This document shows, piece by piece, positions 58,447 through 63,679 of a DNA stretch of 64,000 nt; position 1 is the first letter of the stretch; each line of letters begins with the position of its first letter. Under the pieces are notes generated by a model. That model saw only the letters and a list, made by a program, of their open reading frames with translations, did not search any database and was not told the origin of the DNA. Origin of the DNA: Semisulcospira habei. Lineage: Eukaryota; Mollusca; Gastropoda; Semisulcospiridae. The translations under genes were made by a program, and so were the position numbers. The stretch is from the NCBI GenBank assembly GCA_036245525.1, contig BTPG01000004.1, positions 18,989,103-19,053,102 of the forward strand, read 5' to 3'.

Positions 58447-59852
58447 TGAGTAAGTGAGTGTGAGAGTGAGTGAGTGAGTGTGAGTGAGTGAGTGAGTGAG
58501 AGAAAGAAAGGCAGGTCAACAGAGGAAACACGTACAGCTCTTGCACAATATTATCATAGTGCCAGTATTATCATAGTGCCACAATATGCTGAAGTTGATA
58601 AGCTATGGTATAGGAGTAAGCCACTTGTCTTAATACTACATATACTGTACTTCTCAGTAGACCATAACTCTAATTATTGTTAATCCCTGCTTGTGTTAAC
58701 TTTGCTTATTTTTTTCTGAAACAATTTTTCATATTGTGTAATATTAAGGCTGCTTATCTGACATTTTTCTCCAGCATTCCTCACTCACCAAACTTGACAA
58801 CACACACACACACACACATACACACACCTGCACAAAATATATAGAATTGGATGTCTTGAGTAGAAAATGTAGAACTACTGGCAATATAAGAAATGGTGGT
58901 CTGTGACATATAACGTAGGCAAATGTAAAATCATGATTCATTAATGTAAATAAAGCATCCTGTTCAGCATCTATATAATTAAGATAAACAAATTTAAATT
59001 GTGTTCAAGAAAAGTGGGGTCCAGCTCAGAATGTAGGTCCCATACACAGTACACAATTCACACTCAGGTTGAAACACACATGAAAGTCCATAGAGGTCTG
59101 TTATGAAATCTTAATTCACATCTGTTTCTCGAAGTTTTGTTTCAAAATTAAACTACAATACAAAATTTGGAGTTTGACGTTGGATTTTAGTGAAGTTTAC
59201 CAGACCTCCATTTCTTGAAAGTGATTCAGATCCTGGACCTACATGTCGGTCGAACACGCACACATTTTGGTATACTGTTCTTCAGCTGATTCGCGCATTC
59301 ACCAAACACAAGGCAGTTCCCGTTGAGGGAGAGGTTGTAAATACATTAGTTATATGCTGGAAGTTCATCTAAGCTGATACTCAAAGCAGAATGTTAATGT
59401 TATGAAAATTTGATGATAAAACACTGAAAGGCTAGAAGATCTATTGTCCTAATTCTGTATAACTTTTCCCCTTTTCATTATTTTTACTCTGTTAGTGTTA
59501 CGTAAAAATGCCAGGAGTACGATTCCAAGAATACAATGAACACAGACGCATATATATGCTGATCCTGATCTATGAAACCACAATGATATGATATAGGCTT
59601 CATAATGATCAAACCATTGATCGCTGGTCATTACATGACGAAGATGATTAAACCGAAAGTTCAATTACAGCATTTAGGTTAGAGAAATACGCGAGTTTAT
59701 TCCAGTGAATGGCCAACACAGCAGAAATGAGAACAAGACTAAGATCCTCACCAACGCAAATAGAAATGTTATGATAAATAAAAGAGCCTTACGTGTTCAA
59801 AAGCAGCATCCGACAAGTGAGAATGTGCATCCACGACTGGGAGTTCGGCCAT
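23247..59852 (-). CDS. TATDN3: TATDN3: TatD-family metal-dependent deoxyribonuclease, complete 12-exon gene
   Basis: Twelve exons (59793-59852, 58260-58292, 52621-52694, 52100-52145, 51314-51355, 49991-50053, 48934-49011, 48416-48447, 45345-45400, 45042-45154, 24391-24471, 23247-23390), all with AG/GT borders and matching phases, give 822 nt, or 273 residues; vertebrate TATDN3 is about 274. TatD enzymes are TIM-barrel, metal-dependent 3'-5' exonucleases/DNases. Visible metal-ligand motifs: DAHSHL in exon 1, the AIGE|VGLDF glutamate at the exon 6/7 border, NVHSRSAG in exon 9, VLLHAFDG in exon 10 and [10 protein letters not shown] in exon 11. The C-terminal [11 protein letters not shown] is the family tail. 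Introns 10 (20.6 kb) and 9-8 are inflated by transposons. A LINE lies exactly on the exon 9 acceptor, so this allele may splice abnormally although the coding sequence is intact. Confidence 0.93.
23605..23880. repeat. Repeat with TTACC..AATATTT inverted ends and internal CGAATATTT copies
   Basis: Left end near CCGTAATTACCCAAATATTT and right end AATATTTAGGGTAATTAGGG are inverted. The interior has five spaced copies of (G/T)CGAATATTT. Contains the 10-N gap. No coding content (the frame across it is interrupted by N). Confidence 0.55.
23649..23658. other. Assembly gap (10 N)
   Basis: Ten ambiguous bases directly after a T run inside the repeat. Confidence 0.99.
24095..24240. repeat. Degenerate palindromic MITE remnants
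   Basis: Two partial arms: TTGGTGCCTTATGGCACCA ... GTCATGATCGACCC, and GTGGTGCCAGATTATCTTGG ... GTCATGGTCAATCC. Confidence 0.45.
24292..24361. repeat. 70-bp TTAA mini-element
   Basis: TTAACCCCTTGACTGCTCC at the left and AAAGGGGTTAA at the right. Lies 29 bp downstream of the TATDN3 exon 11 donor in intron 11. Confidence 0.65.
24391..24471 (-). CDS. TATDN3: TATDN3 exon 11
   Basis: Acceptor GTGCAG, donor ATG|GTATAG. 27 codons, [16 protein letters not shown] then [11 protein letters not shown], including the metal-binding Asp of ETDSP. Confidence 0.92.
24513..24680. repeat. Hairpin MITE (ACCTGTCATTAA family)
   Basis: Related to 48590-48765. The arms contain ATCATTTAGGTGG and the complementary region, then TTTTAATGACAGGTGAC. 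Confidence 0.5.
24814..25180. repeat. DIRS 1 left inverted terminal repeat and internal complementary region
   Basis: Outer end starts AATTTTTTTTCTAAATGC. The inner block TTATTTTCTCAAAATCATTAC is complementary to the right end at 44300-44324, and the block AGTATTTTTCGAAAAAATAC pairs with the left end, as expected for a circular-junction template. Confidence 0.75.
25290..26330 (-). pseudogene. DIRS 1 tyrosine recombinase, frameshifted
   Basis: N-terminal SAM-like region: [19 protein letters not shown], then [17 protein letters not shown] (about 26200-26300). After a frameshift near 26110, [17 protein letters not shown] and, further on, [20 protein letters not shown] (catalytic Arg region). 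A further frame holds the HxxR/Tyr end ([18 protein letters not shown], 25420-25500), where the Arg of HExR and the Tyr of 'FYLRD' are replaced compared with element 2. Inactive. Confidence 0.75.
26350..26881 (-). pseudogene. DIRS 1 RNase H C-terminal half and linker domain
   Basis: [20 protein letters not shown] is the last RNase H motif. It is followed by [20 protein letters not shown] and a [24 protein letters not shown] segment, a region found between RNase H and recombinase in DIRS-like elements. The upstream half of RNase H (CVDAS..., ELQAV, SDNATVV motifs seen in element 2) is missing at the L2 junction. Confidence 0.75.
26882..27228 (-). mobile_element. L2/CR1-type LINE 3' end inserted in DIRS 1
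   Basis: The frame [16 protein letters not shown], followed by a [18 protein letters not shown] tail, is the L2/CR1 C-terminal tail. The 3' UTR ends with GCGCATTATAAATACCG and an (ATT)n tail at 26882-26900. Junctions with DIRS 1 fall after 'GMEF' on one side and before 'QNQGG' on the other. Confidence 0.75.
27229..28108 (-). pseudogene. DIRS 1 reverse transcriptase (truncated by L2 insertion)
   Basis: Open over about 290 residues: [36 protein letters not shown] (catalytic Asp), [23 protein letters not shown] (catalytic YLDD) and LGMEF. This is the DIRS/Ngaro-type RT order. The frame then runs into the L2 fragment. The upstream part overlaps the end of the gag-like frame. Confidence 0.85.
28023..29338 (-). 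pseudogene. DIRS 1 gag-like ORF, C-terminal part
   Basis: Two adjoining frames: 28778-29338 ([20 protein letters not shown]) and 28023-28781 ([48 protein letters not shown], then a basic Arg/Gly-rich tail). The same blocks occur in element 2 at 41939-43067. Probably the nucleic-acid-binding structural protein. The N-terminal part continues at 34354-35487 beyond LINE D. Confidence 0.7.
29330..29340. repeat. Target-site duplication of LINE D, left copy
   Basis: CCGTCGCAAAG; the partner is at 34343-34353. Confidence 0.85.
29484..32190 (-). pseudogene. LINE D endonuclease-reverse transcriptase, frameshifted
   Basis: Pieces in order on the minus strand: endonuclease ([31 protein letters not shown]; 31544-32190); RT ([58 protein letters not shown]; 30011-31069); [12 protein letters not shown] (about 30130) and C-terminal [10 protein letters not shown] and HSLRKP (29484-29852). 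At least five frame changes or stops make it inactive. The catalytic residues themselves are still readable. Confidence 0.8.
33307..33336 (+). repeat. Poly-T tract
   Basis: About 30 T, directly before the SINE-like element's target duplication. Confidence 0.95.
33347..33743 (+). mobile_element. SINE-like element, TCAA-tailed
   Basis: About 397 bp, flanked by TCATTTATATT (33336-33346 and 33744-33754). Starts with a CCCACCCGGG-type region and ends GTCGGGACGTTAAGCAATG then (CAAT)n. No tRNA-like A/B boxes recognised, so a SINE or a non-autonomous LINE derivative. Second copy at 37711-38098. Confidence 0.75.
34343..34353. repeat. Target-site duplication of LINE D, right copy
   Basis: CCGTCGCAAAG, pairing with 29330-29340. 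Confidence 0.85.
34354..35487 (-). pseudogene. DIRS 1 gag-like ORF, N-terminal part
   Basis: Contains a Cys-rich knuckle ([16 protein letters not shown]) followed by [15 protein letters not shown], the counterpart of [16 protein letters not shown] in element 2. Basic Arg/Ser-rich sequence follows. The frame reaches LINE D at [12 protein letters not shown] and resumes beyond it with REATPPRI. Confidence 0.7.
35417..35566 (-). repeat. Two-copy 76-bp tandem duplication in DIRS 1
   Basis: Units start at 35417 and 35493 (GAGTACTGAAACAAAGGACAG). The first has an extra AAAC. It lies at the 5' side of the gag-like ORF. Confidence 0.85.
35843..35921. repeat. DIRS 1 right inverted repeat, inner piece
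   Basis: Reverse complement of 24960-25038 (CCTCCCTATCCGG, CACCCGAGG..GGCC) with a few changes. Cut by the LINE A piece. Confidence 0.75.
35922..37172 (-). mobile_element. LINE A, 5'-truncated copy in DIRS 1 repeat
   Basis: Covers the RT from [20 protein letters not shown] to the 3' end. [18 protein letters not shown] is at about 36860-36910; a C2HC finger CSHCGRTC...SHEQAC lies near 35990. Frame changes near 36750, 36950 and elsewhere. No target duplication: about 12 bp of the host repeat (between GGTAA and TGATTGCC) are missing. Confidence 0.85.
37173..37225. repeat. DIRS 1 right inverted repeat, middle piece
   Basis: TGATTGCCTCCCCTGTTG to GGGCTAAAATT; complementary to 24900-24950. Continues at 44262. 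Confidence 0.75.
37226..38491 (+). mobile_element. Solo LTR inserted at the left edge of DIRS 2
   Basis: Starts TGTTACG and ends CGTAACA (7-bp inverted ends), flanked by TTCAT at 37221-37225 and 38492-38496. TATA-like TATATATAAGG lies at about 38148-38158, and AATTAAA is near 38339. About 866 bp without the inserted SINE-like element. No internal coding region, so a solo LTR left by recombination is the best reading. Confidence 0.75.
37711..38098 (-). mobile_element. SINE-like element, TCAA-tailed, inside the LTR
   Basis: 388 bp, flanked by CCGATTGGTTGC (37699-37710 and 38099-38110). Reverse-complement match to 33347-33743 along its whole length. Confidence 0.8.
38530..38715. repeat. DIRS 2 left inverted repeat
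   Basis: Matches 44055-44240 in reverse complement, including TCACACAATTTTAGCCTAAG and GTCGTACGATAATTCCTCAG. Confidence 0.85.
38766..38838. repeat. DIRS 2 internal complementary region
   Basis: Minus strand reads TTTTTGAGGAAATAAATT followed by CATTTTTCTCTAAAAGG: the right outer end joined to the left outer end. Confidence 0.85.
38954..40060 (-). pseudogene. DIRS 2 tyrosine recombinase, frameshifted
   Basis: N-terminal segment [57 protein letters not shown] (39730-40040). Core domain [20 protein letters not shown] (39320-39685). C terminus [18 protein letters not shown] and then [10 protein letters not shown] (38954-39150), giving the HxxR and nucleophile Tyr. Three frames are needed, so at least two indels. 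Confidence 0.8.
40250..41040 (-). pseudogene. DIRS 2 RNase H and linker domain
   Basis: Open over about 240 residues: [16 protein letters not shown] (Asp), [13 protein letters not shown] (Glu), [17 protein letters not shown] (Asp), [15 protein letters not shown] (final Asp), then [20 protein letters not shown]. All four acidic RNase H positions are present. It is in a different frame from the RT; the indel lies near 41000-41050. Confidence 0.82.
40915..42159 (-). CDS. DIRS 2 reverse transcriptase
   Basis: Open over 414 codons. Pro/Ala-rich lead, then [40 protein letters not shown] (catalytic Asp), [35 protein letters not shown] (YLDD) and VHPGMEFA. The usual FG in 'LPFGLNLSP' is FS here. Overlaps the end of the gag-like ORF by about 220 bp, as in element 1. 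No methyltransferase domain of the kind seen in some DIRS elements is visible. Confidence 0.85.
   Translation of the reverse strand: MRIGGLARQHVPPRFRPARKAPGRALRLPRPPVSSCPMAPPAAAPPLAALARLAPLPPPVSTLPVAPGAGGPPDSCAPPPPPSVSESPVGGRLAQYSEVWHSLFPDDPWIWSTITDGLQVSFRSPPPLCGSPCWTSVPSDARKAGALCAEISSLLQKAATEVVVHPDTPAFYSRLFLVPKPGGKWRPVINLSALNAFITVPSFRMETARALRASVHPLDFAVSLDLSDAYLHVPIHPALRRYLLFACDGVVYQFRSLLFSLNLSPWVFTRLMDAVVAKARQSSSSLTSNYLDDLLLRNQSVAALAVDRDALMWLLAQLGFLINAGKSDLTLSRHFVHPGMEFATVLNRVRLPEQRVQKLAALARELEQQDAAPRQSLASAPRRDECGRGSSSPGAALLPADTAASPASLAPFLC
41939..43932 (-). pseudogene. DIRS 2 gag-like ORF, frameshifted
   Basis: 43012-43932: Cys knuckle [10 protein letters not shown] and [19 protein letters not shown], then Arg/Ser-rich. 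42630-43067: [20 protein letters not shown]. 41939-42660: [61 protein letters not shown]. Three frames are needed. GC-rich compared with host sequence. Confidence 0.72.
44055..44240. repeat. DIRS 2 right inverted repeat
   Basis: Reverse complement of 38530-38715. The outer end runs TTTTTGAGGAAATAAATT to 44261. Confidence 0.85.
44262..44324. repeat. DIRS 1 right inverted repeat, outer piece
   Basis: GTTAAGCTAAGCGAAGTATTC and TAATGCCGTCGGTAATGATTTT; complementary to 24825-24890. Confidence 0.8.
44470..44600. repeat. Degenerate palindromic MITE
   Basis: Recognisable GATGGATTGGCCATGACA ... CACTACCATTGAACTATATGG, with many changes. Confidence 0.45.
44692..44776. repeat. Long hairpin
   Basis: AAATTTAATCCTGGTGCCT (44713-44731) and its perfect complement (44738-44756), with a further imperfect extension of the stem (CAAAGTTCAAGAAGAAG and CTTCTCTTTCAACTTTG). 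Confidence 0.75.
45042..45154 (-). CDS. TATDN3: TATDN3 exon 10
   Basis: Acceptor TCTGCAG, donor CAG|GTGAGC. 37 full codons including KVLLHAFDG and [16 protein letters not shown], both strongly conserved in TATDN3. Confidence 0.93.
45345..45400 (-). CDS. TATDN3: TATDN3 exon 9, acceptor disrupted by LINE B
   Basis: 56 nt encoding (V)[18 protein letters not shown](G), with the family His in NVHSRSAG. Donor CTAG|GTGTGT. The acceptor TTCCAG is retained, but the pyrimidine-rich tract belongs to the other side of LINE B. What now precedes TTCCAG is the LINE's (TGA)n tail. Confidence 0.92.
45400..45409. repeat. Target-site duplication of LINE B, 3' copy (contains the exon 9 acceptor)
   Basis: Minus strand ATGTTCCAGA; the CAG|A is the current exon 9 acceptor. 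Confidence 0.88.
45410..48130 (-). mobile_element. LINE B: 5'-truncated RTE-like retrotransposon at TATDN3 exon 9
   Basis: 2721 bp, ending in (TGA)n, flanked by ATGTTCCAGA on both sides. Same strand as TATDN3. Matches the second copy at 60955-63694; over the right-hand 1.8 kb I noticed about one difference. 5'-truncated within the endonuclease. Confidence 0.92.
45430..48130 (-). CDS. LINE B endonuclease (partial)-reverse transcriptase ORF
   Basis: About 900 codons open from the 5' junction to TGA. Starts inside the endonuclease ([15 protein letters not shown]), so the first metal-binding N and E motifs ([12 protein letters not shown] in the other copy) are absent. [23 protein letters not shown] and [14 protein letters not shown] remain. 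[86 protein letters not shown]-terminal [16 protein letters not shown]. No frameshift in this copy. Probably unable to move by itself because the nuclease is incomplete. Confidence 0.88.
48131..48140. repeat. Target-site duplication of LINE B, 5' copy (original acceptor with its pyrimidine tract)
   Basis: Minus strand ATGTTCCAGA preceded by TTTGTTTGTGTGCGT, i.e. the ancestral exon 9 acceptor context. Confidence 0.88.
48416..48447 (-). CDS. TATDN3: TATDN3 exon 8 (32 nt)
   Basis: Acceptor TTTTTGCAG, donor CCAGT|GTAAGT. Encodes [10 protein letters not shown] plus two bases of Val (phase 2). Confidence 0.9.
48590..48765. repeat. Hairpin MITE (ACCTGTCATTAA family)
   Basis: Perfect core TTACCTGTCATTAA ... 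TTAATGACAGGTAA (48675-48741) with inner arms ATCATTTAGGCGG and CCACCTAAATGAT. Second copy at 24513-24680. Lies in TATDN3 intron 7. Confidence 0.7.
48815..48882 (+). repeat. (CA)n microsatellite
   Basis: About 34 CA units, 52 bp from TATDN3 exon 7. Confidence 0.95.
48934..49011 (-). CDS. TATDN3: TATDN3 exon 7
   Basis: Acceptor TTTTTAG, donor CAG|GTATAA. 26 codons starting VGLDFTPR and ending EVFSRQ. Confidence 0.92.
49165..49365. repeat. Palindromic TTAA MITE
   Basis: TTAA 49165-49168 and 49362-49365. CTCATTCAGCCCGACGGCCG at the left and GGGCTGAATGGG at the right. The hairpin loop is shortened. Confidence 0.82.
49412..49510. repeat. Second palindromic family, better copy
   Basis: CCCAATGCACAAAAGGCCAT and GTCGACGTCGGCC pair with GATGTCGGCCTGATGGACTT and CTGCACATTGGGT. 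Related to 22917-23005. Confidence 0.65.
49707..49805. repeat. Palindromic MITE core
   Basis: Arms with CATGATTGTTCAAAGGTAGT and ACCACCCTTGAACCATTATG around centre GCACCTTCAGGTGC. TTAA ends not seen. Confidence 0.65.
49991..50053 (-). CDS. TATDN3: TATDN3 exon 6
   Basis: Acceptor CTCTAG, donor GAG|GTAATA. 21 codons ending QRLAAIGE; the final Glu is a metal ligand in the family. Confidence 0.9.
50155..50370. repeat. Palindromic MITE split by a smaller one
   Basis: Left arm ACCATGATAACTCAATGGTA, right arm TACCCTCAAGTTATCCTTGC. The interval 50229-50318 holds a short element of the TTTGGCTGTCGG family (CCTTTGACTGTTGGTAGC ... AGCCAAAGGG). Confidence 0.6.
50371..50967. other. TATDN3 intron 5, AT-rich, nothing else recognised
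   Basis: No exon or repeat ends supported. Confidence 0.4.
50968..51191. repeat. Palindromic TTAA MITE
   Basis: TTAACCCTTATCATTCGG at the left, GATATGGGTTAA at the right; hairpin around 51055. Ends about 120 bp from TATDN3 exon 5. Confidence 0.78.
51314..51355 (-). CDS. TATDN3: TATDN3 exon 5 (42 nt)
   Basis: Acceptor TTGCAG... read on the minus strand as TGCAG|CCT, donor AAG|GTATGA. Encodes [14 protein letters not shown], corresponding to 'QRSVTLK' in vertebrates. Confidence 0.88.
51652..51839. repeat. Palindromic TTAA MITE with near-perfect hairpin
   Basis: Arms 51686-51718 and 51722-51754 pair with one mismatch over about 32 bp (TTGGCGCC TCA GGCGCCAA centre). Confidence 0.85.
51836..52010. 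repeat. Palindromic MITE, adjacent and sharing a TTAA
   Basis: Begins at the TTAA that ends the previous copy (GCTCAGTCAGCCCTGACCCA). Diverged hairpin around 51930. Confidence 0.6.
52100..52145 (-). CDS. TATDN3: TATDN3 exon 4
   Basis: Acceptor TCATCAG, donor CAG|GTACTG. Completes R, then [15 protein letters not shown], the conserved LGxHP segment of TatD proteins. Confidence 0.92.
52253..52302 (+). repeat. (GT)n microsatellite
   Basis: About 25 units, then an interrupted (GT)n to 52324. Confidence 0.95.
52621..52694 (-). CDS. TATDN3: TATDN3 exon 3
   Basis: Acceptor TTTGCAG, donor ACAG|GTACAT. Encodes [13 protein letters not shown] and a following helix ending LADR. Ends phase 2. Confidence 0.9.
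52695..54627. other. TATDN3 intron 2, no other gene seen
   Basis: Only the dispersed repeat at 54410-54472 (shared with 9543-9605) is recognised. Confidence 0.4.
54641..57991 (-). mobile_element. LINE C: RTE-like retrotransposon, near full length, in TATDN3 intron 2
   Basis: Flanks ATGATCAAAATAT (54628-54640) and ATGATGAAAATAT (57992-58004) look like a 13-bp duplication with one change. 5' UTR has an 8-bp perfect hairpin (GCAGATGT TC ACATCTGC) followed by the module shared with LINE A. 3' tail (ATAG)n. Confidence 0.85.
54714..57845 (-). pseudogene. LINE C endonuclease-reverse transcriptase, disrupted
   Basis: 57845-56397 is open: N-terminal leader, then [45 protein letters not shown] and [14 protein letters not shown] (endonuclease complete). 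An in-frame TGA lies at about 56239, with frameshifts around 56400. RT 56196-55147: [84 protein letters not shown] terminus 54995-54714: [11 protein letters not shown]. Related to LINE B. Inactive by stop and frameshift. Confidence 0.85.
58096..58193. repeat. 98-bp TTAA mini-palindrome, complete copy
   Basis: TTAACCCTTTGGCTGTCGG at the left, CCACCAAAGGGTTAA at the right; the arms pair through TTTTTGTTGTGATGAT. Confidence 0.78.
58260..58292 (-). CDS. TATDN3: TATDN3 exon 2 (33 nt)
   Basis: Acceptor CTCCAG, donor GAG|GTGAGC. Encodes [11 protein letters not shown], matching the family's 'DVDDVLEKAK' helix. Phase 0 on both sides. Confidence 0.88.
58373..58450 (+). repeat. (GT)n microsatellite grading into (GTGA)n
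   Basis: About 32 GT units, then GTGAGT repeats to about 58500. Confidence 0.95.
58451..59792. other. TATDN3 intron 1, no other gene seen
   Basis: AT-rich; (CA)n at 58800-58818. Nothing else supported. Confidence 0.4.
59793..59852 (-). CDS. TATDN3: TATDN3 exon 1 (start codon)
   Basis: ATG at 59850-59852 in context CCATGG. 20 codons, including the metal-binding HxH in VVDAHSHL. Donor CAC|GTAAGG, phase 0. No TATA box is obvious upstream. Confidence 0.9.
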
Positions 59853-60096
59853 GGACGTATGTGATGAAAGTAGATTCTTTGACCTAGTTCTGTGCGTTCA
59901 CTGTGTCGTCTGCTTTTACTTTGTCTTCGTCATGTCTGTTTACGCAAGTCAGCGACTTTTAGTGTAAGGAGCATCACGTTCGATAAATACTAATTACATT
60001 GTCGCCTCATGTTTACAAAATTCCTTTACCTAAGTGTATTTTAAATATTTGTTTTAAAATAACTTCTGCCGAACGCTGCCAAAGGGTTGTCAAGAG

Positions 60097-60235
60097 GGGT
60101 CAACTCGCCCATATGCCACCTTGCCCAGTCAACTCATCGAGGTAAGATCAACTCGCCAAACGTAGCTGTCCTCTCACCCAAAGTAGCAGTCACCTCGCAC
60201 AAGACTCGAGTCAAAGGCTAGAGTCAACTCGCCAG
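60097..60235 (+). repeat. Degenerate short repeats of GTCAACTCGCC
   Basis: Five spaced copies (about 60098, 60129, 60149, 60189, 60222) of RTCAmCTCGCC-like sequence, 240-380 bp upstream of the TATDN3 start codon. Confidence 0.5.
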
Positions 60236-60581
60236 AGCAGTTTTAGTCTCACGTTTGGACCCTCACATGGGTTTATATGTATCCAGGGATATTTGTGGGT
60301 GGTTTATATATATATACACTCTGGGGTGTAGAGTGTTCATGGAGAAGTAGTACCTTTGACTTTTCAGCCAGCAGCGCCTCTTGGGGCAGGCGGGAGCACT
60401 GGTCTTCACATGGCACTCAACTCTCACAGCTGGCTCCAGGTCCTTTACCTAGCCACACCCCGGTAACCGCTTCTGCTGGCGGGCGAAACGTTGTGAGGGG
60501 CTGACGCGTCTCTCAGTCAGTTGAAATACTTGGAGAGGAGACGGGCGCCGCCAAGTTCGCCTAAGCCCATTGAAAGGACTG

Positions 60582-63500
60582 ATGGACAAGCAACAGAATA
60601 AGAATAACATGCCGGATCGGTCGGGGCCCGGATCACCAACGACCGCGCACCCCATTGGAGGTCTCCAGGGTGGGGGCGACAAGTGTGTTACTGGAACCAA
60701 ACCCACCATCAAGCTGCCCACGCAAGGAATAACTATCGGAACTTGGAACGTTCGCACACTCTACCAGTGCGGCAAAGTGAAGGAACTCATCCACGAGTTG
60801 AAGCGCTATCGCTGGGACATTGTAGGACTTGCAGAAGTTCGATGGACAGGCTTCGGAGAAACAACAACAGATGAAGGCCATAAAATCTGGTTCAGCGGAA
60901 AAGAAACCAAGCACCGAACATGGCGTAGCTTTTATCGTAAGGAAAGAGGTGGCTGAAACTGTCATCAGCTGCACCCCCGTGTCAAGCAGACTAATCTCCA
61001 ATCCGCATCTCCGCCCGAACCGCACAACATCACTATCATTCAAGTATACAGCTCCAACAGCAGATCATGATGATGAAGAATTAGAAGAATTTTACAAACA
61101 ACTGGACAACATCATCAAGAAAACACCTAAGAAAGACATTCTGACTGTCCTCGGTGACTGGAATGCAAAGATTGGCCCTGACGCCTACCAACAATGGGCA
61201 GGAACAGCTGGCAAGTTTTGGCCTTGGAGAAACAAACGACAGAGGCCTGCGACTTTTAGAGATTCGCACAGAGTCACCGTCTCACCGTTGCTAATACCCT
61301 CCATCACACACAAGAAGTCAAGAACAGTGACATGGCAATCGCCAGGAGGCCTGGTCCATAACCAGAATTGACTTCATCTTGCTGCCTCGACGATTCAAAT
61401 CCAGCATTAACAAAGCACAAACGAGGTCCTTTCCTGGCGCTGATATTGGCACGCGACCACAACCTCGTCCTTACTAGCCTCAAGTTGAAGCTGGCATTGA
61501 AACGAGATAGCAAGAGCCCTCGCATCAGATTCGACCTCCAGAAGCTAAAAGACCCGGAAGTAGAAGAGCTCTTCCAAGCCCAGGTGGGAGGCAGATTTGC
61601 AGCCTTGGCTACTTTGGACTGTGACGTAGACACCCTTGCTGTAAATATAAAAAGAGGTGTTACTTTCTACAGCAGAAGAAGTGCTGGGAAGCAGAGGAAG
61701 CGCAAACAGCCCTGGGTCACCGATGACATCCTCGATCTCTGTGATGAGAGGAGAGCCTGGAAAGAAAAAGAGAGGCCAAGACCTCACATCAGCAAACAAG
61801 TACAGACTTGTCAACAAGAAGATCAGGAATGAGGATGAAAGAAGCCAAAGAAGATTGGATTGAAGACCAGTGTTGTAGCGTGGAAGAGGGCATGGCAAAC
61901 GGCAAACAGCAAGAAGGCTTATGAAACGCTAAGGACCCTCACCAAGACTCAACAGCGAACAGCCACAGTCATCGAAGACAGCAGCGGCCAACTCCTTACG
62001 GAAAACACTGCTGTACTAAACAGATGGACTGAGTACTGCCGAGACTTGTATAACTACAAGGCTGAGCCAGACACCAGCATCCTCCAAAACAACCAGGCTG
62101 GGGCCAGGAAGGCTGAAGACCTGCCAGTGTTAGCTGAAGAGGTGGAAGCAGCCGTACGCGGCCTGAAGGGAGGAAAGTCTCCAGGTGTAGACAACGTACC
62201 TGCTGAACTGTTGAAACATGGAGGAGAAGTAACAACGAAGGTCCTCACTACACTCTGTCAAAAGATCTGGGAGCAAAAGAAATGGCCAGTAGAATGGACA
62301 CAGTCTCTAGTGATCCCGCTCCCCAAGAAAGGAAACCTGAAACAGTGCCAGAACTACAGAACTATCAGTCTGATAAGTCACCCTAGCAAAGTAATGCTTA
62401 GAATCATTCTCAACCGCCTCAAAACTTTCGCCGAGGAACTGCTGGCAGAAGAACAGGCTGGCTTCAGAGTTGGAAGAAGCACTGTAGAGCAGATTTTCAA
62501 CTGCCGCGTCCTGATCGAGAAACATCTGCAGCATCAGCGCGAACTCTACCACAACTTCATTGATTTCAGGAAAGCATTTGATCGCGTCTGGCACGACGGA
62601 CTCTGGCAAGTCATGAGATCGTTCAANNNNNNNNNNNNNNNNNNNNCATAGAGGAGGGACTGATCCAAATGATAGAAGCGCTTTACAAGAACGCCTGCAG
62701 CGCGGTTCTACTTAACAATCAGTCAGGCGAGTTCTTCAGGACGACGATCGGTGTCCGTCAAGGATGCCTGCTCTCTCCTGTCCTTTTCAACATATTCCTG
62801 GAGAAGATCATGCAGGAAACCCTCCACGACCACCATACTTCAATCTCTATTGGTGGCAGATCCCTGTGCAATCTTCGATTCGCAGACGACATTGACCTCA
62901 TGGCAGGCAGCAATAGTGAGCTCCAAAACCTGACAGACAAACTTTCAAGTAGCGCAGGGTCTTATGGCATGGAGATCAGTACGGATAAAAGCAAAGTGAT
63001 GATCAACACCACAAGCGACAGCAGCAGCAACATTCACATGAACGGCCAGAAGCTAGAAGAGGTCAATAGCTTCAAGTACTTGGGAGCCACCCTGTCCAAA
63101 GACGGTAGTTGCATAGCAGAGATCCGTATCAGGATAGGTACAGCAACATCCGCAATGGCCAGGCTGGACAGGATATGGCGAAGTAACTCCATCAGCTTCA
63201 CCATCAAGTACAGGCTTTACAAGTCCCTCGTAGTGTCTATTCTACTCTACGGCTGTGAGACTTGGACACTGCTTGCAGACTCAGAAAAGAAAATCCAGGC
63301 CTTTGAGAACAAGTGCCTGAGGAAGTTGCTCCGCATCTCGTACCGCGAGCACAAGACCAACGAATATGTACGGAGCATCGTCACTTCCCTGGTGGGCCCA
63401 CATGAACCCCTTCTGGCAACCGTGAAACGGCGCAAGCTTGCTTGGTTTGGCCACGTGACCCGACACAACACCTTGTCCAAGACTATCCTCCAAGGCACTC

Positions 63501-63679
63501 TCGAAGGAAGTCGTCGGCGAGGTCGTCAGAGAAAGAGTTGGGTCGCAAACATAAAAGAATGGACCGAACTCGAGATGCCAGACTTGCTTGCCACCGCCCA
63601 AAATAGAACTCAGTGGAGAGCACTGTCTGTTGCTGCTGCCTTTCAGTCCCCCCAACGCCCAGTTCGGGCAAGGGACTGA
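60582..63679 (+). pseudogene. LINE B endonuclease-reverse transcriptase, apparent frameshifts in first third
   Basis: ATG at 60582; the complete endonuclease start is visible ([26 protein letters not shown]). From about 60910 to 61910 the frame changes repeatedly through single-base differences from the other copy, nearly all insertions. From 61910 the RT is clean apart from the N run: [25 protein letters not shown], then after the gap [14 protein letters not shown] and [12 protein letters not shown] to the stop at 63677-63679. The shifts may be sequencing errors, so the real copy could be intact. Confidence 0.82.
62627..62646. other. Assembly gap (20 N)
   Basis: The bases on each side (GATCGTTCAA and CATAGAGGAG) are directly contiguous in the other LINE B copy. 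Confidence 0.99.
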
